A DNA stretch of 64,000 nucleotides from contig NC_057769.1 in NCBI RefSeq assembly GCF_010389155.1, forward strand, positions 34,581,548-34,645,547, read 5' to 3'. The stretch comes from Erigeron canadensis. Taxonomy: Eukaryota > Streptophyta > Magnoliopsida > Asterales > Asteraceae. Both the position numbers and the translations under genes were made by a program. The notes under the pieces were generated by a model that saw only the letters and a list, made by a program, of their open reading frames with translations, did no database searches and was not told the origin of the DNA. Position 1 is the stretch's first letter; each line of letters begins with the position of its first letter. This document shows positions 57,081-64,000 of this stretch, one piece after another.

Positions 57081-57414
57081 GACCACATCATGTTGAAGTT
57101 GTTTATCCATGAGTGAAAAGACCACCATGTTGAAGTTGTTTATCCATGAGTGGTAAGACCACCGTGTTGAAGTTGTTTATCCATGGGTGGAAAGACCACC
57201 ATGTTGAAGTTGTTTATCCATGTGTGGAAAGACCACCATGTTGAAGTTGTTTATCCATGTGTGGAAAGACCACCATGTTGAAGTTGTTTATCAATGAGTA
57301 GAAAGACCACCATGTTGATGTTGTTTATCCATGTGTGGAAAGACCACCATGTTGAAGTTGTTTATCCATGTGTGGAAAGACCACTATGTTGAAGTTGTTA
57401 GTCCATGTGTGGTA
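57081..57414 (+). repeat. 37-bp minisatellite, about nine copies
   Basis: TGTTGAAGTTGTTTATCCATG recurs every 37 bp, with GTGGAAAGACCACCA between. The units differ at a few sites. The motif TGG(A)AAAGACCACCA is partly self-complementary (TGG...CCA). Confidence 0.93.
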
Positions 57415-58589
57415 ATTGATTTTGGCATAGGCCCGTATGGGGCATAGTTGTTATAAGGCCTAAGAACCTCCGGGGCCTAAGAATCCCGATAGTTATGATT
57501 GTTTAGCTTATATGGATCCATATATGTGTTTTTAGCGCAAAGGTGAGCATGCAAGAGATGGTATGTAACACCTTGAGCTAGGCTGAGAATATTACTGAAA
57601 AGATATAGCGTATGCATGGAATTATCGTAGAACATGACCTATATGAATAAAAGGGATTCGGTGAATCCAAACATCAAACATACAAGGTACAAGATACATA
57701 AAGAACATGAAACCATAAAAGGACAAATGAATCCTGGATCCATGTAAGTCCAAGCCCAAGCGAATGCACAATCTACCAACACGTCTCGGATCCACTTCAT
57801 TTCCTGAAAAGTGTACTAAACAAAGTCAACACTAGGTTGGTGAGTTCGTAGCGATGGATCACGAGGAGCCATCGACAATAATCACAATATATATAAGGAA
57901 GATCAAGCATACAAGTAGCCTTCACATACCACAATATCAACCCATCAAGATTTCACATTATAAACAAGCTTGTAATGGTAAACACATATAATGCCAATGC
58001 CAAATAGGAATCGTATGCATGTCAATGTCATAACGAGTATGATAAGCATGCCAATGTTGTGATGCGTATGATATGTATGGCCATAATGCCATCTATGTAA
58101 CGATACTCACATGTTATCACCATGACCAATGTGGCATCTCAAAAACGTCGGCGTATATACGTCTATATACCCGGATGACTTAACACCAGTGCATACGTCT
58201 ATACACCTGGATATACACTTTTGTCTCATCAGACAACCATATCATCAATAACCAACCAATGCAATCCCAAATGCATTTCCCCGAACAGCCCCAAGCCTTG
58301 GTTTACCACAAAGACCAACAAACTAGCCAGAATCCATATCAAAAGTGTTGCCTCTATCACAATTCCATCAATAATCATCCATCAATCCAACCATCTATCC
58401 AACCTATACGTACATACACTTAAGAGGGCTTGCTTTCAAAGGGTCCTTGATGTTTGTATACAGGGTCACCCGTAGCCTTCCCACCACATCTCAAACCTTT
58501 TGAAAGTAAAGTCGACATCCATGTATGTACGTCTATCCTAAATAACCACAATATCACAATCATATGCGTAATCAACCCGTGTCAATCAA
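57415..58589. other. Repeat-derived non-coding sequence
   Basis: It includes GGCCTAAGAACC / GGGGCCTAAGAATC near repeats (57458-57490) and two TACGTCTATA(T/C)ACC(C/T)GGAT blocks (58159 and 58195). GGTTGGTGAGTTCGTAG (57836) resembles LTR sequences on the - strand as I remember them in Asteraceae. No gene. Confidence 0.35.
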
Positions 58590-58800
58590 TCCATCATTCA
58601 ATCAATCAAGACCATCCATCAATCAAACAATCAATCAAGACTATCCATCAATCAAACAATCAATCAAGACTATCCATCAATCAAACAATCAATCAAGACT
58701 ATCCATCAATCAAACAATCAATCAAAGCTATCCAGCAATCAAAACTATCCATCAATTAATCAAACAATTAATTAGTCAATCAACAAGTCGTCAATCAAAT
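58590..58800 (+). repeat. 29-bp minisatellite
   Basis: CCATCAATCAAACAATCAAT recurs every 29 bp (58616, 58645, 58674, 58703), decaying on both sides. The Ser/Ile/Asn/Gln-rich frames here are artefacts of the repeat. Confidence 0.92.
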
Positions 58801-59369
58801 CAACCAAACAATCAAACAACACGTATGTGTACACTTTTCAGCCCGAATCTCAATTGAGTATGGAGCTACTAAACTTACCTTGATCGGCAATTAGAGGTTA
58901 AAGTTGTTATAAAAAGGAGTTACAAGCGTTCAACGTTCACTTCGTGTCCACCACCTAATAATCATAATATACACATTTATTAATATCTATACATTTATAT
59001 TATACGTTGTTAACTTGTGTCAAACCCTGTTTAGGTTTATGTATGACTTATGACATTAAATGTTCTCGAAACTTGTCATGGTCGTTAATGAAGTCGAGAA
59101 CTAGCTCGGATCTGAAACCTTCCAAACGTCATTTTGAAATCAAAAGTTATTATTATACGTTTATTCATATATATAATTTAAAATTAAAAAGGAGCTCTAG
59201 TTAAGTGTCATATGTTCTCCACAACTTTGCATGACCTCCACGACTAAAATAAAGCATTAGGAAAAGTCCAGATGACAACTCAATTCAATCTAAGAAATGT
59301 GGTTCACAAGCTGGAAAAATCTGAAATTTCAATTAAAATAGAGCAACGTAAGTTACGGGCATGGTGGTG

Positions 59370-59660
59370 TAACATTACGGTGGCTGGGTTTTGCCCAGCG
59401 TAAGACATGATGCCACCACCGTCTATTGCGGTGTCCTGGAGCCCCCACTTTTGGCGTCTCGAGTTATAGTTGTGGCGTAAACAGGGGAATTTTGGCGTAA
59501 TGATTTTCTAGAGCACCGTCTATTATGGTAATGGCAGTGTACAAGACGCCAAGTGGGTTCCTTCAGCGTGAGCTACGCCCATCAATGGCATGCCAAACGC
59601 CAAGCCACCATGAACCAGGGTAGGTTACGCCCCACATGGGCGTATGAGACGCCAAACAGA
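59370..59660. repeat. Cluster of GGCGT / ACGCC motifs
   Basis: GGCGTAA, GGCGTCT, GACGCC, TACGCCC and AACGCC occur at least eight times in both orientations over 280 bp of otherwise GC-poor surroundings. This could be a relic of a hairpin-rich LTR or subterminal region. No coding sequence. Confidence 0.5.
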
Positions 59661-60119
59661 AACAAATTCGAGCAGGCAGCAAGTAAATGCACTAGAATGA
59701 CCCCAAATGCATGAAAACTTTATTTTGACGTCCTCTTAATATGGGGAGCTTTAAAACGTATTTAAACACATAATTAGCCAAGTTTTGACACAAGCCATTT
59801 CACCAATCCATTTCAAGACCACAAACTAATTTCCAAAAAATCCAGTTGACTCATATAAACCCTCACTAAACTTAAATAGCTCAAAATTCGGTTTTTACAT
59901 CCTAATCGCCTGAAACATGTACAAATGCATTAAAAAGTAAGTTGTATAGCACATGGGAATGCTTTTATGTCCAGAACACTTACCAAAAATGTCCACCAAA
60001 AGTAAATTCCGAGATTAGGCGATAATTTGAGAACTCTTGCACTTGAAGCTTTGTTTTCTTGATATGATATTATTATTATGATAAAATTTGTTATTCTTGT
60101 ACAAATCTAACATATATTG

Positions 60120-60341
60120 ATAGATATTGTGGGATCAGAAACGTGTTCATCACATCCCGAGAAGACAAGATCAAGACTTAAAGCCCATCGATGCATATTT
60201 AGGCCCAAGATCAAAATTAGAGTCGGTCTAATTTAGACTTATGTTTCCATTTATTGTTTCAAGCTCTTATATAAATAAAACCCTCACGTAATACGATTAA
60301 TTAATGAAATCAAAAACCAAAATTAATTCCATTCGTTTTCA
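60120..60341 (+). mobile_element. 5' LTR of a second copia element
   Basis: It ends ...ATTCGTTTTCA at 60341, directly before the primer site. A TATA box (CTTATATAAATAAAACC, about 60268) lies near its middle. The start is uncertain: TGTGGGATCAG at 60128 or a TGATAG about 10 bp earlier. The 3' LTR is beyond the window. Confidence 0.65.
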
Positions 60342-60354
60342 TGGTATCAGAGCC
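60342..60354 (+). other. Primer binding site (initiator tRNA-Met)
   Basis: TGGTATCAGAGCC, the standard copia primer site complementary to the 3' end of initiator tRNA-Met, immediately follows the LTR end. Confidence 0.92.
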
Positions 60355-60428
60355 CTAAGTCGACTTGGGCTTCATCATCTACCTCTTTAATCCCTAATTA
60401 TATCACCTAAATCAAAACTGAAGCCACC

Positions 60429-61515
60429 ATGGCCGGAGAAGAAGGCAGCGGCTCCAGTAACGATTTGGCATTACAATTCGCAACTCTTTTACAAAACAAC
60501 AATCACCAATCTCAGAATCCAAAATTATCGGACAACCTTCAAATTAATCTCAAGCTTAATAGTCAGAACTATGCTCTATGGACTCGAATGATTCGAGTCG
60601 CTATGGTGAAAAATCAAAAAATCTATTAAATCACTTAAGCGACTTACCTCCTGAGAAAGCCTCATCCGAAAAGTTTGAAACATGGGAGCAAGAGGATCTT
60701 ATTGTATTCTCTTGGCTCATCCAAAATATAGAGCCAAATATTGCCGGAAACTTGACCGAGTTTTCCACCGCCAAAGACTTGTGGGATGCTCTCGTCACTA
60801 CTTATAGTAGTGGCAAGGATAAGTTACAAGCTTACAATCTTCATGTTAAAGCCAACGAAATCAAACAAACCAACAAACCCATCGAAGACTTTTGGATTTC
60901 ACTTCAAGGGATTTGGGGCGAGATTGATCGTATCGATCCGAATCCAATGAAGTGTCCAGAAGACATCAAAGCCTATAATAAGATTCGATCCGATCAAAAA
61001 TTGTTTCAATTTTTAAGTGGATTAGATCAGAAGTTTGAATCGGTCAAAAGAGAAATCCTTCGACTCGACCCTTTGCCGGCGGCTAAAACCGCATATGCAA
61101 CCATAAGGAAAGAGGTCGCTCACCAACAAATTTTGGGAGAAACCACCACCACGGCCGCCGTTGAAGGAGCACAAGGCATAGCCACCGGATTAGTGGTTAA
61201 GGAAGAAGATGGATTCGGGTTTGCCACCAAACGATTTAATCAAAGTAGTGACAAACAAAAATCAGTGATTCAAGATGATAAATCACATCTTACTTGTGAT
61301 GAATGGGCCTGAAGAGACACACCAAAGACCAATGTTTCCGATTGGTGGGTTATCCAGAATGGTGGGTCGGAAATAAAAAGGGTCAGAGATTTAACCCATC
61401 AGATAGAGATAAATCTTCAACCACTCGCACTAACCCCACCAAAGAAAGTAATAGTAGTGATGGCCGGAGATCGGAGAAGGGATTCGGTGGGGTGGCGGCG
61501 GCTGAAGGTGAATAG
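60429..61515 (+). pseudogene. Copia gag with zinc knuckle, two frameshifts
   Basis: ATG 60429 opens MAGEEGSGSSND and NYALWTRMIRVAM. The frame breaks in an A-run near 60615 and continues in the next frame (LSDLPPEK to CDEWA, 60630-61312) with the copia gag body (WDALVTTYSSGK, QFLSGLDQKFE). A one-base loss at about 61307 removes the second Cys of the CCHC zinc knuckle and shifts the frame again (LKRHTKDQCFRLVGYPEWW). Gag packages the RNA, so this copy would need help from intact relatives. It ends at 61515. Confidence 0.88.
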
Positions 61516-61736
61516 GGGATTGGTTTTTCGGTGTTTGATGGTAAGAAAAAAGAGACAAGTCTCTCAAATGATTTTATTGAGAAACACCGATCCACACAAC
61601 ACCACCAATTACCAAATCCACATTTAAATAGTAATCAATTTTATAAAAAACCTTTTTTTATGGATCGGGTAATGGGCCTCCTGTTCTAAATCGGCCAGCA
61701 AAGATAATTGGGCCTAAATCAATAGCGAAAGGATTT
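61516..61736. other. Gap between gag and protease
   Basis: About 220 bp with no coding match. The imperfect inverted pair GGTTTTTCGGTGTTT / AAACACCGATCC (61520-61590) could mark a small insertion or deletion scar. Confidence 0.35.
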
Positions 61737-62387
61737 GTGGCCCGTTCTGATCATTCTAAGTCAAACGGGTCATGGATTTTTGATTGTGGTGCCACTGACA
61801 CTATGACTTATGATATATCAGATTTTTCTGTTTTTTCAAAACCTAAAAGGACCCATATTCAAGCTGCTAATTACGGGAAAATGGATGTTATGAATGGAGG
61901 ATCAGTTATGATTTCTCCGAACATCCGTTTAACTAACTGTCTTTATGTTCCATCTTTGTCTCACAAACTTTTGTCAATAAGTCATGTGACAAAGGAACTT
62001 AATTGCTCAGTTCTCATGCATCCAACGTTTTGTTTGTTACAGGATATCAGGACGGGACAGATCATTGGGTGTGGCACTGAGAGAGAAGGATTGTATTATG
62101 TTGATGAAGTTACTGAAAGCGGGACTGTCATGCTTGCTCATGGAACTAGTGAGAGAGAAGCATGGTTATGGCATAGAAGATTGGGGCATCCGTCAGTTAT
62201 TTATTTACATACGTTGTTTCCGAAACTTTTTCCTTTGAATAAAAAGATTGATTGTGAAACTTGCATTTTAGCAAAGAGTCATAGGCAAACTTTTAAACCT
62301 CGTAATACTAGAGTTGAATTTCCTTTTTCATTGGTTCATTCAGATGTGTGGGGTCCTGCTCCGATTTTTGTTGACGATTGCACTTGA
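61737..62387 (+). pseudogene. Copia protease and start of integrase
   Basis: Protease: SWIFDCGATDTM, where the catalytic triplet DSG of aspartic proteases reads DCG, so activity is doubtful. The integrase zinc domain follows (WHRRLGHPS...CETCILAKSH, the HHCC pattern) and the first catalytic Asp (VHSDVWGPAP). The frame then jumps to FVDDCT and a stop at 62385-62387; the stretch normally between GPAP and DDCT is missing, so a deletion is present. Confidence 0.85.
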
Positions 62388-64000
62388 AAAATAAAGATGA
62401 AGTTTATGATAGATTCACTGTTTTTTATAACATGGTTGAAACTCAATTTCAAAAATCTATCAAAATCATGAGAACAGATAACGGTGGAGAATATGTGAAT
62501 TCACGAATGAACCAGTTTTTTCAATCCAAAGGAATAATTCATCAGACCACTTGTCCTCACACCCCCGAACAAAATGGTGTGGCTGAAAGGAAAAATAGGA
62601 TACTTTTAGAAATAACTAGGGCACTTATTATTGAGTCCTTAGTTCCAAAGGGTTTTTGGCCCGAAGCCTTAGCTACTGCTACATACTCGATCAATCGGCT
62701 TCCTACAAAGATTCTCGATATGAAAACCCCTTTGAAAGTCCAGCTTCCATCGGTTCTTACTTTGCCGACTAGAGTGTTTGGATGTACAGTTTTTATTCAT
62801 ATTCCAAAATCATATCGTGATAAACTTGAACCGTGTGCTGAAAAATGTGTTTTTGTGGGATATGGGGTTACTCAAAAGGGTTATAGGTGTTACAATCCTA
62901 AAACTCGACGTATGTTTACTACGATGAATTGTGATTTCTTGGAAACCAAGTATTTCTACTCTCAGGAACTCAGTGGTCAGGGGGAGGAACAAAGTGACAC
63001 ACTGAGTTGGCTTCAGTATTCATCAGATGTTCAGACTACAGATAAAGATCAAGATTTACAGTCCTCCTCTCAAAGTGACAACCCAAGTCCAGACCTGATA
63101 TCTGAGGTAAGTAATTCTGAACCAAACCATGATTTGGATATTCCAGTAAATGAAGTGCAGGGAAATGTTAATGAAGGATCAGAAAGTATAGAAGAAGTAA
63201 TTCCAGAAAGTGCTTCAGCAGTACTTCCAGAAAGTGCTTCAGCAGTAAATGTTCCAGAAAGATATATTCTCCTGCCGAGGTCTACCAGGGGAATACCTGC
63301 AAAACGATATTCTCCAAAAAGGAGTTCCCGATCTAAGTATCCGGTAGGCAACTTTGCTGGTGTTGCAAATGGTGTTTTCTCCAAAGAAGCAAAGGCATTT
63401 ACAACAAAATTATATTCAGAAGAGCTTCCGTCAGGAGTAGAACATGCTTTGAAGTTAAAGAATTGGAAAGATGTTATGAATAGTGAAATGGAAGCTCTTA
63501 TCAAGAATGATACATGGGAGAAGTGTGTTCTTCCAACAAGAAAGACTCCAGTAGGATGCAGATGGATATATACCATCAAATACAAACCAAATGGAGATGT
63601 AGAAAGATACAAAGCAAGACTTGTTGCCAAAGGATACACTCAAACCTATGGCATCGACTATTCAGAAACTTTTTCTCCAGTTGCAAAGCTAGATACAGTA
63701 AGGGTTCTTTTCTCAATAGCAGCAAATCAAGGCTGGTCTCTTCATCAATTTGATGTGAAGAATGCCTTCTTACATGAAGAATTAGAAGAAGAAGTATATA
63801 TGGAAGCTCCCCCAGGTTTTTTTCATGATTTCAAACATGGGGAAGTATGTAGATTGAAAAAGTCCTTGTATGGGCTTAAACAGTCACCCAGAGATTGGTT
63901 TAGAAGATTTACTCTTGCTATGAAGAAATATGGATACCAACAAAGCAATTCAGATCACACTTTATTTCTTCGACATAGAGGAAATCTAGTGACATGTCTA
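62384..64000 (+). pseudogene. Copia integrase core and reverse transcriptase, open to the window edge
   Basis: From 62384 the frame LKNKDEVYDRF is open for 539 codons to the end of the window. It has the second integrase Asp (MRTDNGGEY) and Glu (NGVAERKNR), the variable linker with a duplicated PESASAV (63205-63245), and reverse transcriptase (GCRWIYTIKYK, ARLVAKGYTQ, HQFDVKNAFLH, LYGLKQSPRDWF). The YVDD motif is beyond the edge. It is separated from the upstream frame by the deletion before DDCT, so it cannot be part of an intact polyprotein. Confidence 0.9.

Noticed and set aside
57081..58800. CRISPR-like arrays
   Set aside because: The repeats are contiguous minisatellites without unique spacers, in plant nuclear DNA.
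58454..58857. Ser/Ile/Asn/Gln-rich open frames
   Set aside because: They are created by the 29-bp tandem repeat being open in several frames; no other coding sign.
1..64000. tRNA, rRNA or snoRNA genes
   Set aside because: I found no cloverleaf or rRNA-like sequence apart from SINE A/B boxes and the retrotransposon primer site; a tRNA scan could confirm.

Overview
This is plant nuclear DNA, almost certainly from a eudicot and probably an Asteraceae. The evidence is a multi-exon plant TauE-type gene, GT-AG and GC-AG introns with plant-like AT-rich intron sequence, Ty1/copia pol genes, hAT, Harbinger and MULE-type MITEs, and TATA-box promoters. The family assignment rests on my memory of similar retrotransposon extra ORFs in that family, not on a search. 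Most of the window is transposon sequence. Ordinary gene sequence lies mainly between 34.8 and 54.8 kb.

Layout. 1-9.5 kb: the 3' part of a decayed Ty1/copia element (reverse transcriptase and RNase H). It is followed by a large extra coding region with its own candidate promoter and 5'-UTR intron, and by a probable 3' LTR. 10.6-15.1 kb (element A) and 19.43-26.75 kb (element B): two related DNA transposons. B is flanked by a perfect 9-bp target duplication. It encodes a FAR1/MULE transposase and an OTU cysteine protease on the + strand, and a five-exon protein like the En/Spm TNP1 (Transposase_24, Ptta) family converging on the - strand. A keeps the OTU and TNP1-like genes but has no transposase. 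Both carry palindromes near their ends and a long near-perfect hairpin near the left end. 16.4, 18.4-19.2, 27.9-28.5, 28.8-29.1, 31.4-32.0 and 32.5-33.9 kb: smaller non-autonomous elements, several with clean target duplications.

34.86-38.43 kb: an intact 12-exon gene for a sulfite-exporter TauE/SafE family membrane protein (460 aa by my exon model). 40.7-54.8 kb: a cluster of - strand genes or pseudogenes like the N-terminal VWA half of the proteasome subunit RPN10 (three copies, one only a fragment), plus a degenerate fragment of the TauE gene. An internally deleted LTR element with two MULE-type MITEs nested in its 3' LTR sits in an intron of the first copy. A small unidentified multi-exon gene lies at 49.4-50.3 kb, and a copia 3' fragment with its LTR at 51.8-52.2 kb. 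55.5-59.7 kb: AT-rich repeats, including 37-bp and 29-bp minisatellites. 60.1-64.0 kb: the 5' half of another copia element (LTR, tRNA-Met primer site, gag, protease, integrase and the start of reverse transcriptase), with small disabling lesions in gag and integrase.

The most interesting signal is the paired architecture of elements A and B. Each carries a MULE-type gene set plus an En/Spm-type partner gene in the same convergent order, with conserved exon phases. Each family has its own private palindrome at both ends, as if the palindrome and a DNA-binding partner diverged together.
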